Counted from the stretch's first letter, positions 9,707-17,491 are shown. The stretch is 64,000 bases of DNA from JBBSDP01 sp963754335 (GCA_963754335.1 CAVWFQ010000003.1:310001-374000); one strand, 5' to 3'. Program-made: numbers and translations. Notes: a model not told the origin generated them from the letters alone.

Positions 9707-9836
9707 TTCGAAATTCCCTTTTTAGATTTCCGTTGCGTTTTCTCATCAGTCTTATCGGCTATGCGCGATATCATGCCGGAAATAACTCCAACCCTCATCA
9801 GGCGGCGAAGTCCTTTCGACGACCCTGAAAAATAAG

Positions 9837-9862
9837 AAAACCCGCGAAAAGCGCGGGTTTTT
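9837..9862. terminator. Rho-independent terminator hairpin
   Basis: AAAACCCGCG, a five-base loop, then CGCGGGTTTTT. The flanking A and T tracts make it usable in both directions. It is very similar to the terminator after tRNA-Glu at 16410-16434. Confidence 0.7.
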
Positions 9863-9945
9863 AAGGTCCCTGACTTGGGCAGGGCAAACCGCGAAATTCT
9901 GGAGAAAACCGCAGGTTGAGCGGTGAGCGCCTCGACTACGGGCGA
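9837..9945 (-). ncRNA. Candidate small RNA with its own promoter and terminator
   Basis: On the minus strand a perfect TATAAT lies at 9957-9952, and about 90 nt further on is a strong intrinsic terminator (stem ACCCGCG/CGCGGGT, loop AAAAG, T tract) at 9862-9837. No convincing ORF lies between. A good -35 is not seen 17 nt upstream of the TATAAT. It is either an independent small transcript or an unrelated coincidence of -10-like sequence and terminator. It is not recognisable as tRNA, SRP RNA, 6S RNA or tmRNA. Confidence 0.3.
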
Positions 9946-10246
9946 CGAGAGATTATAGACGCCGAGCTCGCGCTAAGCGAAGGCGCGCGTTATGACGTTG
10001 AAAAGGGTCTGTCCAAACATTGAGTGAAAAGTGATAATGACGTTTTCACGGAATGGGAAGCAATTATCGTTAGCGTTTCGCGGGTGACGAAAAGACGCGA
10101 TTGAAAATGCCTCGGTGATGTCGGGCTATCGGCAAACAGGTGGTAAACGGCGCCGATGAGTTGCCCCTCTATTACGATGTGGCCTTTCCCATTGCGGGCG
10201 AATGGAGTGACATTTCCCTCGATGGAAGTTGTTCCACAACTCCTCA

Positions 10247-10294
10247 CACGCCGGGACCTGTGGACCCGGATCCGGGTCCACAGGACTCGGCGTG
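10247..10294. repeat. 48-nt palindromic repeat, copy 1 of 3
   Basis: Near-perfect palindrome centred on GGATCC, with ends CACGCCGGG and CTCGGCGTG. Copies 2 and 3 are at 11429-11476 and 27743-27790, all exactly 48 nt. Weaker complementarity continues outward (CACAACTCCT versus AGGGGCTGTG). The rest of 9963-10462 shows no gene and presumably includes the promoter of the PEP-CTERM gene. Confidence 0.75.
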
Positions 10295-10462
10295 AAGGGG
10301 CTGTGAGACACGCGGCGCCCACGCCACATTACGCAAGCAAACCCATCACTGCACGGTCGTTCAAACCCCGGCCAAAATTTCGAAGATTTGTGCGCAGACC
10401 GATCGCGTAATTGACTGATAAAGTTTGAGCGGACCCATCACTTCGCTTTGGGAGATGTGCAC

Positions 10463-11374
10463 ATGAAAGTATCGCTTGTTCTTGCCGGAATGCTTCTCGT
10501 CGCCGCCACGCTGCCGGCGCGGGCGGATTCGATCCCTTACTCCGGCTCGATCGTCACTTACACCGTGCCCGCGGATGGCACTTACCAGATCACAGCAACC
10601 GGCGCCGGCGGCGGGTCGAGTTCGGGCGGCGTCCTCGGCGGCGCGGGCGCGGTGGTCAGCGGCGAATTCACTCTGACGCAGGGGGAGCAACTGGGCATCC
10701 TGGTCGGCGGCGTTGGCGGTAGCGGTATGCTCGATACGCGCGGTACCGGCGGGGGCGGTGGTGGCGGCGGCGGAACATTCGTGGTCGGACCCGGCTCCAG
10801 CCCGCTGATCATCGCGGGTGGCGCCGGCGGCGGCAGTGATACAACACCCGGCGGAAGCAATGGCGCCGCGCCAGCGGCCACCGGCGGAGCCGGCGGAAAC
10901 GGCGGCACGTCGGGAAACGGCTTCAACGGTGGAAGCGGCGGAGGTGGCGGTGGCCTCACTGGTAACGGAATGAATGGAAACGGATCCGACACTGAAATCA
11001 TTATTTTCAATGGGGGCGGCGGCGGATTTTCCTTCTCTAATGGCGGCGGCGGTGGCGGCGGTGGCGCCGATTTGGATTCAGGTGGTTTTGGCGGCGGCGG
11101 TGGCGGTGGATACACCGGCGGTGGCGGCGCCGGCGGTGGATACACCGGCGGTGACGGAGGTGACTCCGGCTCTGCCACGCCCGCCGCGGGCGGCACCTCC
11201 TATGACGGCGATGCCAATGGCTCCTACTCGGTCGCCGCCGCGATCGCCGACGGGTCCGTGAGCATCACTCCTGTGCCCGAACCAACTACCCCGGCCGTTG
11301 CGGCGCTGGGAAGCGTTGGTCTGCTAACCCGCCGTCGCCGACGAAACAACGCCCATTCAGTGGCAGCCGAGTGA
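10463..11374 (+). CDS. Glycine-rich PEP-CTERM surface protein
   Basis: Exported protein of 303 residues. It has a signal peptide (MKVSLVLAGMLLVAATLPARA), a beta-type N-terminal segment, a central domain dominated by Gly-Gly-Gly runs, and a C-terminal sorting signal: VPEP, a hydrophobic stretch and a terminal Arg cluster (RRRRR). That tripartite tail is the PEP-CTERM signal processed by exosortase, linked to extracellular matrix in many environmental bacteria. The ATG at 10463 is preferred over an upstream TTG because GGGAG sits 8 nt before it. Two copies of the 48-nt palindrome lie on either side. No exosortase gene is in the window. Confidence 0.85.
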   Translation: MKVSLVLAGMLLVAATLPARADSIPYSGSIVTYTVPADGTYQITATGAGGGSSSGGVLGGAGAVVSGEFTLTQGEQLGILVGGVGGSGMLDTRGTGGGGGGGGGTFVVGPGSSPLIIAGGAGGGSDTTPGGSNGAAPAATGGAGGNGGTSGNGFNGGSGGGGGGLTGNGMNGNGSDTEIIIFNGGGGGFSFSNGGGGGGGGADLDSGGFGGGGGGGYTGGGGAGGGYTGGDGGDSGSATPAAGGTSYDGDANGSYSVAAAIADGSVSITPVPEPTTPAVAALGSVGLLTRRRRRNNAHSVAAE

Positions 11375-11428
11375 TCCTTTCGAAGAGTGCAAATGACACG
11401 GTTAGGAATCGATTTCACAACCCGTCCT

Positions 11429-11476
11429 CACGCCGGGTCCTGTGAACCCGGATCCGGTTCCACAGGACCCGGCGTG
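11429..11476. repeat. 48-nt palindromic repeat, copy 2 of 3
   Basis: Palindrome with ends CACGCCGGGTCC and GGACCCGGCGTG around a central GGATCC. Extra complementarity outside the 48 nt (AACCCGTC at 11419 and GACGGGTT near 11485) extends the potential stem. It lies just downstream of the PEP-CTERM gene and could end its transcription. Confidence 0.75.
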
Positions 11477-11505
11477 GCAGATAAGACGGGTTCTGAAACT
11501 GCTTC

Positions 11506-12021
11506 CTACTCTTGATGACGTCGACTGCTTGCCGGGCTCGACGTGGAACGCCGCGCGGGGATGATCCAAGTCGCGGCACTGATCATCTCGGAGCCGGCAA
11601 TGGCCAGCAGGCCCAAAAGCAAGCCGCGATCACCGGCCATGATCTGTTGGAAGAATCTCCTGATTGATTCCACAGCGAACTCCCGCAACGGATTGGCACT
11701 GGCAATATCGCAGGGGAATATCGGTGCAATCAATAGGCGGACCTGGCAAAAATCGGCCCGCCACGCGTTCGCGAAATCAATCGAGGCATCAAAGACCGTC
11801 CAGGCGATACAGAGCGGCGCGCTGGGCAAATTACTGTCGACAAAATCAGAATGTGCGAGCCGCCAGGGAATTGTGGGGCAGTCGCGAAGGCGCAAGCGGC
11901 GGATCGGCGTCGCCGCGTCCGGGCGAGCGATCGCCGGATCGCCGCTTGCGCCTTCGCGATTCAATCCTTCGGCGCTTTCGATGTGCGGCGGAGACGAAAG
12001 ACATCCCTCGGTCGGAAGCAA
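11506..12021 (-). CDS. Possible hypothetical protein (doubtful)
   Basis: An open frame whose last two thirds have a plausible mix of hydrophobic and acidic residues (FFQQIMAGDRGLLLGLLAIA near the C-terminus), but the first third overlaps an inverted repeat and reads as low-complexity. Overlapping frames on the plus strand are equally open. No family is recognised. It is recorded because the 720-bp stretch between the PEP-CTERM gene and the MerR gene otherwise holds only repeats. Confidence 0.2.
   Translation of the reverse strand: MLPTEGCLSSPPHIESAEGLNREGASGDPAIARPDAATPIRRLRLRDCPTIPWRLAHSDFVDSNLPSAPLCIAWTVFDASIDFANAWRADFCQVRLLIAPIFPCDIASANPLREFAVESIRRFFQQIMAGDRGLLLGLLAIAGSEMISAATWIIPARRSTSSPASSRRHQE
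11882..11959. repeat. 20-bp inverted repeat, REP-like
   Basis: Arms TCGCGAAGGCGCAAGCGGCG (11882-11901) and its exact complement (11940-11959), with a GC-rich 38-nt spacer. It is related in sequence to the CGCGAAGCCGCAAGCGGC motif found at 2977, 3156 and 56715. Confidence 0.55.
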
Positions 12022-12095
12022 GCGCTTTCGAAACTTACAATCGTCGCGGAAAATATGCGATTAAAGGAGCCAGGCTGGTACCGTACAATCCCGGC

Positions 12096-12546
12096 ATGGA
12101 TGGCTACAGCATTGGCAGACTTGCAGACGCAGCCGGAGTGCCGACATCGACCATCCGCTATTACGAGCGGAGCGGACTGGTGCAACCCGACTTCCGCACC
12201 GGAAGTAATTATCGCGGCTATAACTCCGGCACGTTGGAACGGCTTCGGTTTATCCGATCGGCCCAAGCCACTGGGTTGAGCCTGCAAGACATCTCGGCAC
12301 TCCTTGAACTGACCTTTTCAACCGATTCGCCCTGTGACGAAGTTTTGTCGCTTATGCAAAAGCGACTCGGAGAAATCCGCGAGCGGATTAAGGAACTGCG
12401 GCACGTGGAGCGCAGTCTTATCCAAGTCGCTGCAAAAATGCTGCAAGGGCGACGGCCCGGACATTTGTGACGATATTTCCCGCCTGAAACAATCCCATTC
12501 AGTGCGCTGCAAACCCGCCAGGAAAAAATCTGCCCAACGGGCTTGA
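12096..12546 (+). CDS. MerR-family metal-responsive regulator, C-terminus frameshifted
   Basis: Activator with an N-terminal winged HTH (SIGRLADAAGVPTSTIRYYE, the MerR signature) and a long dimerisation helix. As written the frame stops at 12470 after 124 residues. Deleting one A from the run of five at 12434-12438 continues the protein to 12546 and yields Cys80, Cys115/116 and Cys124. These spacings (35 and 9) equal those of the mercury ligands Cys82, Cys117 and Cys126 of Tn501 MerR. The restored stop overlaps the -35 box of a MerR-type promoter in front of arsC. The start ATG gives the full HTH. The inducer could be Hg(II), As(III) or another thiophile; the neighbours favour a metalloid. 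Confidence 0.85.
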
Positions 12547-12574
12547 CCTTACACTTAGGTTCAACCTCTACACT
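12543..12574 (+). promoter_or_regulatory. MerR-type promoter/operator upstream of arsC
   Basis: TTGACC (12543-12548) and TACACT (12569-12574) are separated by 20 bp instead of the usual 17. Overlong 19-20 bp spacers carrying a dyad are the hallmark of promoters twisted into shape by MerR-family activators. The spacer contains the palindrome AGGTTCAACCT (12557-12567) and the half-site pair ACCT/AGGT. It lies between the merR-like gene and arsC on the same strand. Confidence 0.6.
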
Positions 12575-12658
12575 CTCGGTGTGGGACAGCAATTGTCCGA
12601 ACGTCGAGGTGAGGTGCGAGCGTCCGGGTGTACGCCATCAAGTCGAAGTGAGGGCCGC

Positions 12659-13099
12659 ATGCAGAAAACGAAAGTCTTGTTCTTATGCACGGGAAACTCG
12701 TGCCGGAGTCAGATGGCGGAAGGCTGGGCGCGTCACCTGAAAGCTAATGCAATCGACGCTTATCGCGCAGGCGTGGAGCCGCATGGAATGAACGCTCGTG
12801 CCATAAAAGTGATGGCTGAGGCGGGGGTGGACATCAGCGCGCATCACTCGAAATACGTTGATGAACTGGCCGACGTTTCGTTCGACTACGTCGTAACCGT
12901 CTGCGATCAGGCGAATGAAGCGTGCCCGCTCTTTCCCGGCAAGACCAGGGTCATCCACGTCGGGTTCGACGATCCGCCACGGCTGGCAAGGGACGCGAAG
13001 ACAGAAGGGGAAGCGCTAACCCACTACCGGCGAGTGCGCGATGAAATCCAGAAGTTCGTCCTGCACATTGAAGACTACCTTCCCGTTCCGAAAGGATGA
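12659..13099 (+). CDS. arsC: Arsenate reductase, thioredoxin-coupled (LMW-PTP fold)
   Basis: Cytosolic enzyme of 146 residues reducing arsenate to arsenite. The P-loop LCTGNSCRSQMAEGW carries nucleophile Cys10, Cys15 and Arg16; the redox pair Cys82 and Cys89 sits in VCDQANEACP. Positions 10, 82 and 89 match the S. aureus pI258 ArsC triad, so recycling by thioredoxin is expected rather than glutaredoxin. The ATG at 12659 follows GTGAGGG and is preferred over an upstream start that adds 26 unconserved residues. An aquaporin gene follows after 35 bp, probably co-transcribed. Confidence 0.93.
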   Translation: MQKTKVLFLCTGNSCRSQMAEGWARHLKANAIDAYRAGVEPHGMNARAIKVMAEAGVDISAHHSKYVDELADVSFDYVVTVCDQANEACPLFPGKTRVIHVGFDDPPRLARDAKTEGEALTHYRRVRDEIQKFVLHIEDYLPVPKG

Positions 13100-13134
13100 A
13101 CCATGATCGTGCCTAAGACGCAAGGTCCCGCTCA

Positions 13135-13791
13135 ATGAGAAAATACGCGGCGGAAATCTTCGGCACGTTCGCGCTGGTGTTCGCCGGCACCGGGGCGGTC
13201 GTGATTGATGCCGTCATTCCGGGGAGCGTCACCCACGTCGGTATCGCAATCACCTTTGGTCTGGTGGTGATGGCAATGATCTACGCGGTTGGGGACGTAT
13301 CGGGAGCGCATCTGAATCCTGCCGTCACGACAGGGTTCTGGCTGGCCCGCAGGTTGCCCGGCCGGTGCGTCGGCCCTTACATCGCAAGCCAGTTGGCTGG
13401 AGCATTGCTGGCAAGCCTCAGCCTTCGGGCTATGTTCTCGAATGTAGCGTACCTTGGCGCCACGCTCCCAGCCGGTTCCGCCTGGCAGTCCTTCGCTCTT
13501 GAGACATTCCTCACGGGCATTCTCATGTTCGTGATTCTCTGTGTTTCCACGGGTCCAAAAGAAACCGGCGTGATGGCCGGAATCGCAATCGGCGGCGTCA
13601 TCGGGTTAGAGGCAATGTTCGCGGGGCCGATCTGCGGCGCGTCGATGAACCCGGCACGCTCGATTGCCCCCGCGCTCGTTTCCGGGCACCTCACGTCGTT
13701 GTGGTTGTATTTGGCAGGCCCGATGTTAGGTGCGGCCGCTGCGGTTCCGTGCTGGCGTTTAACCCGCGAGTCGAATGGAATCGGTGGGTAA
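13135..13791 (+). CDS. Aquaporin / MIP-family channel, likely arsenite exit route
   Basis: Six-helix channel of 218 residues with both NPA loops intact (GAHLNPAVT and GASMNPARS). MIP proteins pass water, glycerol or neutral As(OH)3. Its place directly after arsC recalls the Sinorhizobium aqpS-arsC arrangement, in which the aquaporin lets arsenite made by ArsC flow out down its gradient, replacing the ArsB or Acr3 pump. No pump gene is seen here. The role is inferred from context; the selectivity filter was not modelled. Confidence 0.88.
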   Translation: MRKYAAEIFGTFALVFAGTGAVVIDAVIPGSVTHVGIAITFGLVVMAMIYAVGDVSGAHLNPAVTTGFWLARRLPGRCVGPYIASQLAGALLASLSLRAMFSNVAYLGATLPAGSAWQSFALETFLTGILMFVILCVSTGPKETGVMAGIAIGGVIGLEAMFAGPICGASMNPARSIAPALVSGHLTSLWLYLAGPMLGAAAAVPCWRLTRESNGIGG

Positions 13792-14377
13792 GGATGCGGA
13801 AGGCGCCTGCATGAAAAAGCCCGACGGTTCAAGGAGGAGGAGACCTTCAACGGCGATACCGTGCGGGCGTTCGCGGAACTACAGAGTGCGGCGGAAGCGA
13901 ATGCCAGTGATTTCAATCCATCTTTAGCCCGCCGTCGCGCCTTGGCCGGGGTCTGAGGTCAGGGAGCAGGATAAACCGCGAAGTCGCGAAGGCGCGAAGG
14001 AAACCGCGAAGAAGACGAGGAGGACGATAAATAAAGCCACGAATTCGATTTTTGATTTCGATTCTTCGCGTCTGACTTCGCGCCCTTCGCGCCTTCGCGG
14101 TAAACTGAATTCGATTGGACCGCGAAGTGAGAGAGAGGGGGGGGAATGACTGTTCCCCAGGATATGCCGCCGACGGTATTTGGATTCTGCCCGGAAAATT
14201 TGGCACACCCGTCTACCCGCCCCTTGCCGTTGCGCGGAGCAGGTTGAGAGGAGTATGCTCCTGCTTTCCACAGTGGTCCCGATCCATGTTCTTTGACCAT
14301 CGTGGAGACAACTGAGCTCCGATGACTGTTCTCACGCATTAAGCGTGAGTTTTCGGATGACAAAAAATGAGAAGGTG
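13792..14377. other. Intergenic region with inverted repeats and a possible gene remnant
   Basis: 13810-13950 in one plus frame reads as protein-like (ARRFKEEETFNGDTVRAFAE) without a start, perhaps the end of a lost gene. 13971-14130 is built from CGCGAAGG-type repeats in both orientations, a common intergenic texture here. No other gene is seen. Confidence 0.4.
14331..14353 (+). terminator. Intrinsic terminator
   Basis: Stem CTCACGC/GCGTGAG with loop ATTAA followed by TTTT. It faces the plus strand, although no plus-strand gene directly precedes it apart from the arsC-aquaporin unit about 540 bp upstream. Confidence 0.5.
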
Positions 14378-14638
14378 TCAGATTTCCGAGACCTCAAGAT
14401 CGACGCGGGACAATCGCACGCAGTCGTCCGTAGCATGAGTGATTCGGGAGGGATCATCGGTCGAACGGATCAGGAACGGCTCTGGAGAGAATAGTTGAAC
14501 GCCCAACTGAAAAGCGGCCACCTGATTATCGCGGACCCCCACAACCTGCCGGCCTTTGATCAGCACGAATTTGTCCGGATGCGACGCCGCCAGAGCCTTC
14601 TGCTGCGAGACAAAATATTGCCGTTCGGTTTCAAGCAT
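14378..14638 (-). CDS. Small conserved hypothetical protein
   Basis: 86 residues. The layout (short helix LETERQYFVSQQ, then SHPDKFVLIKGRQVVGVRDN, then a helix and EPFLIRST) matches a widespread family of small bacterial proteins of unknown function that share the HxGKFxLIKGxxxxG...PFLIRQ pattern; such proteins are often encoded near aspartyl-protease-like partners, but none is seen here. A GGGAG lies 3 nt before the ATG. The tail after PFLIRS is longer than usual. Confidence 0.7.
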   Translation of the reverse strand: MLETERQYFVSQQKALAASHPDKFVLIKGRQVVGVRDNQVAAFQLGVQLFSPEPFLIRSTDDPSRITHATDDCVRLSRVDLEVSEI

Positions 14639-14771
14639 GATCTCCCTTTCAAAATGAACTGATGTTCCCCGACGGGACAGTGTGCAGGAGCCTACGGTAT
14701 CCGTTCAAAAAGCCCGCGACACTGCGGAATGGCATAGACGCATGTACCGCAAACGTTCACGCCTGAAAAGC

Positions 14772-14795
14772 AAAAAGGCCCGATTTTACCGGACC
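14772..14795 (-). terminator. Intrinsic terminator on the minus strand
   Basis: Read on the minus strand: GGTCCG, loop of seven, CGGGCC (one G-U pair), then TTTTT. It closes the short candidate ORF at 14786-14911 or an untranslated small transcript. Confidence 0.5.
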
Positions 14796-14911
14796 TTTCC
14801 GCAATCCGAATGAGTTGGACACGTCGCGCGTTTGAAAGAAGCCTTCAATTGGTCGGCGCTGCCGGCTGCGTCATTGCGATCCTTCCATGACCCGTGACCC
14901 GTTAATTCCAT
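14786..14911 (-). CDS. Candidate 41-residue small protein (doubtful)
   Basis: A short frame with a GGGGA 8 nt before its ATG; its 3' end overlaps a strong terminator. The peptide has a C-x6-C pair (CPTHSDC). No family is recognised. The same interval might instead be a noncoding transcript. Confidence 0.2.
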   Translation of the reverse strand: MELTGHGSWKDRNDAAGSADQLKASFKRATCPTHSDCGKVR

Positions 14912-15041
14912 GAAAATATCCCCGCGTGTGACTAGCACCGGGGACGCGTCCTAAACCGTGTATAAGGCGATCCAGGCTTCCTTACTATACCGATTTCCTG
15001 TTCTTAAGTTAAGCGCGGCGACGACGACCAGGAAGACCGGG

Positions 15042-15281
15042 GTGCGTGGCGGATTCGGCGGCATTGAATTGACGTGGCACGGCTTTTCAAGCCGTGACCG
15101 CGGTATTCCGCGGTGATCGACGGCCTGCCGTCGATGAAAGCAAGACCGCGGCCTTCTTCCTGCGGCGGTGCAAAGAACGCTTCGCTTTTGCCGTTTTGTG
15201 GAGTACCAGCCAATGTGCGGGGGTACCCGCACACACGGGTTGAAAACCCGTGCCACGAGACAAGCCGCCGAATCTGCCATG
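15042..15281. repeat. Dispersed 220-240 bp repeat, copy A
   Basis: Closely similar along its length to copy B at 58533-58753, in the same orientation. Both contain two small hairpins, CACGGCTTTTCAAGCCGTG and CACGGGTTGAAAACCCGTG, and end in GCCGCCGAATCTGCCATG. One frame reads GTGFQPVCAGTP, a phrase typical of planctomycete intergenic repeats. The remaining sequence in 14912-15331 has no gene. Confidence 0.8.
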
Positions 15282-15331
15282 CACCCGGAAGACCCAAACC
15301 ATTGCGGCGAGCAGCCATCGCACACGTGGTA

Positions 15332-16342
15332 TTATTTCAGTTCCACTCCGGCCAGTGTGGGCGTAACGATGGCGACGGTCTCAAATTCGCTCACTCCAGC
15401 CTGTCCGCCGGCATCCGCACATCGAACCACCGCACTATGGTCGGCGGAGATAGTCAGCAGGCAATTGGAGGACGCCAACTGAACATCGGGAATTTCGATC
15501 TTCAATTTCGGATTTGCCGGCGACAGCTTCCAGGGTTCGCTTTTCATTCCACGCAGCTTCCCCAACTCCGAATGAAAATCGACTGAGAAGGAACTCCCTT
15601 CGACATTTGCGCTGGCCCGCGCACTCACCAGCGTGCCGCTGTCCACAATGGAGATCACGGGCCTGAACTCGTCGGGCTGCTGGCCATTTTTTGCCGCGGC
15701 AAAATCACTCACGAAGGCGCGTTGTGTTGTTACCAGGACGTAGGCGTGTTGGTTTTGAAAAAGGGTGATGGTCGGGGCGGTGACAAGAGTCGCCGATGCG
15801 AGCGTCTCGCTCATCTTCAGCACGGTGGCCAGTTGGGCAGCATCGAATGTAGAAGAGCGGCCGTCCAGGGCGATGTCATCAAAGATCTGGCGAAGCGCCG
15901 GCGGAAGTGCAGAGATGTCCTTCCGAGCCAAGGTGAGAAAACGGGTCGACAAATTGATAGTTCGCCCGCGGGCTTGCCGCCAGCGATGGATCGCTGATTG
16001 AACCCGCTCCTGCGAATCGACAGACGCCGTGACGCGTAACGTCCTGGACTCCTCGCTGACCGCGCCGTCGGGATCATCGAGTAACGACCGCACTGCGGTC
16101 ACCAAATTTTCCCCGGCTGTCCTGGCTGGTTTCAGCGATCGCGAAGAAGTTTTCTCCGCTGCCGGCGAATGGCCGTCCGTAACGGCGTGAACACCGAGCG
16201 AAGGCGCATCATCAAAATCGGGAATGACCATTAACAGATCACGAACATCGTAATCATGGGAAGTGGTTCCGCCGGGCTTGTCCGCGCTGGCCGATGAGTA
16301 AATGAAGGTCAGGAATCCAATCATGAGTAATGAAAGTCGCAT
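15332..16342 (-). CDS. Exported secretin-like protein (type II/III secretion N-terminal type)
   Basis: 336 residues with a signal peptide (MRLSLLMIGFLTFIYSSASA). The order resembles planctomycete secretin relatives: YDVRDLLMVIPDFDDAP near the N-terminus, a segment like a secretin N-domain (LRVTASVDSQERVQSAIHRW), then LVTAPTITLFQNQHAYVLVT, which echoes the conserved 'APxxTxxNNQxA' strand of secretins. It is short for a full secretin and the C-terminal gate region is not obvious, so it may be a secretin-fold accessory protein. It might serve the PilM/N/O-like system at 19.3-27.4 kb, but this is only suggested by content. Confidence 0.65.
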   Translation of the reverse strand: MRLSLLMIGFLTFIYSSASADKPGGTTSHDYDVRDLLMVIPDFDDAPSLGVHAVTDGHSPAAEKTSSRSLKPARTAGENLVTAVRSLLDDPDGAVSEESRTLRVTASVDSQERVQSAIHRWRQARGRTINLSTRFLTLARKDISALPPALRQIFDDIALDGRSSTFDAAQLATVLKMSETLASATLVTAPTITLFQNQHAYVLVTTQRAFVSDFAAAKNGQQPDEFRPVISIVDSGTLVSARASANVEGSSFSVDFHSELGKLRGMKSEPWKLSPANPKLKIEIPDVQLASSNCLLTISADHSAVVRCADAGGQAGVSEFETVAIVTPTLAGVELK

Positions 16343-16409
16343 CAGAAACCTCCCATACAGAGGAATTGGCGAGTGGCGCCATAGTGCACGAACTCTTTTT
16401 TGACATAAG

Positions 16410-16434
16410 AAAACCCGCGTAGAACGCGGGTTTT
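16410..16434 (-). terminator. Terminator of tRNA-Glu
   Basis: Stem AACCCGCG/CGCGGGTT with loop TAGAA and a T tract, 3 nt beyond the tRNA 3' end on the minus strand. Confidence 0.8.
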
Positions 16435-16437
16435 GGA

Positions 16438-16510
16438 TACCCCCAAGGGGAGTCGAACCCCTGTTCTCTGGCTGAGAACCAGATGTCCTGGGCCACTAGA
16501 CGATGGGGGC
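16438..16510 (-). tRNA. tRNA-Glu (anticodon CTC)
   Basis: 73 nt without encoded CCA. Acceptor stem GCCCCCA/TGGGGGT (first pair G-U), anticodon stem TCTGG/CCAGA with loop TTCTCAG giving anticodon CTC, T arm AGGGG-TTCGACT-CCCCT, discriminator A. The D arm carries TAGTGG. A terminator follows directly. CTC decodes GAG only. Confidence 0.93.
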
Positions 16511-16822
16511 GTCGTGAACGAGTTCAGTGCGATACCCAGGAACCGGAATTATCGGCGCACCAATCGTCTCAGTCAAGGTGATGGGACGCGCGTGCGGAAA
16601 GCGACGCACCTTTCCGCACGATGAGCGAATTGGTTTGCTCCGTTGCTCCCGGCGTCAACCTCGAGCTACCATAAGTTGCAAAATAACAATATTGATATTT
16701 TTAATAGGGTCGCAACAATATGAGAAAATATAATGAAAAATGGGGCATTTCGGGACATTGTGGGACATTCCGGATGCGAAATCGGCAATTTTGCGGGTCG
16801 TGGCCGCACGCGAAATGAAAAA
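16511..16822. other. Intergenic region with an 11-bp hairpin
   Basis: No gene. Hairpin CGTGCGGAAAG / CTTTCCGCACG at 16591-16620 with an 8-nt loop. 16675-16740 is strikingly AT-rich. The promoter of tRNA-Glu should lie in 16511-16560 on the minus strand. Confidence 0.4.
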
Positions 16823-17491
16823 TCATTGGCCCCGCTGCCTGACCAGATCGATCAGCTCGCGCGGGCAGCCAATGTCGGCGACGGTAACCTGGCCGAGATA
16901 GTGGCGCACGGCTGGGTTCGTGAAGCCAGTCTTTTCGGCGACGAACGTCACGGTTCGCGTAGCGCGGATCGTGGGACCGAGCGGTTCGCCGGTGTCGCAA
17001 TCCAAGCCGCTGGGGATGTCGACGGCGAGGACGGGAACCGCGCGATTTTCAACGGCCGCCACGATCTGGTCGAAGGGGGCGCGCGGCGGCTTACTCAGGC
17101 CGGTGCCGAAGACAGAGTCGATGATCAGGTCGCAGGCAACCGTTTCGAACTCATTCAGGTCGGCGGAAGTGGCGTCGAGTTTCATGGCGGACACGATCCG
17201 CCAGTTGATCAGGGCATCACCTTTGTATTGGCCAGGGTCGGCGGTGAAGCGGAGCCGAATCAGCGCGCCGCGGTTGTGAAGATGCCGCGCGGCAGCGAGG
17301 CCGTCGCCGCCATTGTTCCCGCCGCCGCAGAGGATGAGGATGTGCGAGCCGTCGATGCGTTTGAGCATTTCTTCTGCGACGTCGGCGACGGCACGGGAAG
17401 CGTTCTCCATCAGGACGACGCCGGGAATGTTGAAGTCCTCGATCGAGCGCCGATCGATTTCGCGAAGCTGATTTCGGGTTAGGCGGATCAT
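16823..17491 (-). CDS. nnrE: NAD(P)H-hydrate epimerase (YjeF N-terminal domain)
   Basis: 222 residues, the size of a stand-alone YjeF_N domain; it lacks the C-terminal ADP-dependent dehydratase often fused to it. It epimerises R- and S-NAD(P)HX, damaged forms of the reduced cofactors. The Rossmann-like signature LCGGGNNGGDGLAAARHL and the catalytic-side DSVFGTGL and VDIPSGLD segments are intact. The ATG at 17491 (MIRLTRNQLREID) is chosen since the frame upstream reads through a CACAGAG-type intergenic repeat. Confidence 0.92.
   Translation of the reverse strand: MIRLTRNQLREIDRRSIEDFNIPGVVLMENASRAVADVAEEMLKRIDGSHILILCGGGNNGGDGLAAARHLHNRGALIRLRFTADPGQYKGDALINWRIVSAMKLDATSADLNEFETVACDLIIDSVFGTGLSKPPRAPFDQIVAAVENRAVPVLAVDIPSGLDCDTGEPLGPTIRATRTVTFVAEKTGFTNPAVRHYLGQVTVADIGCPRELIDLVRQRGQ

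Noticed and set aside
10582..11196. 204-codon proline-rich minus-strand frame
   Set aside because: Mere complement of the Gly-Gly-Gly codons of the PEP-CTERM gene.
16733..17482. 249-codon plus-strand frame
   Set aside because: Antisense shadow of nnrE, which has all family motifs on the other strand.
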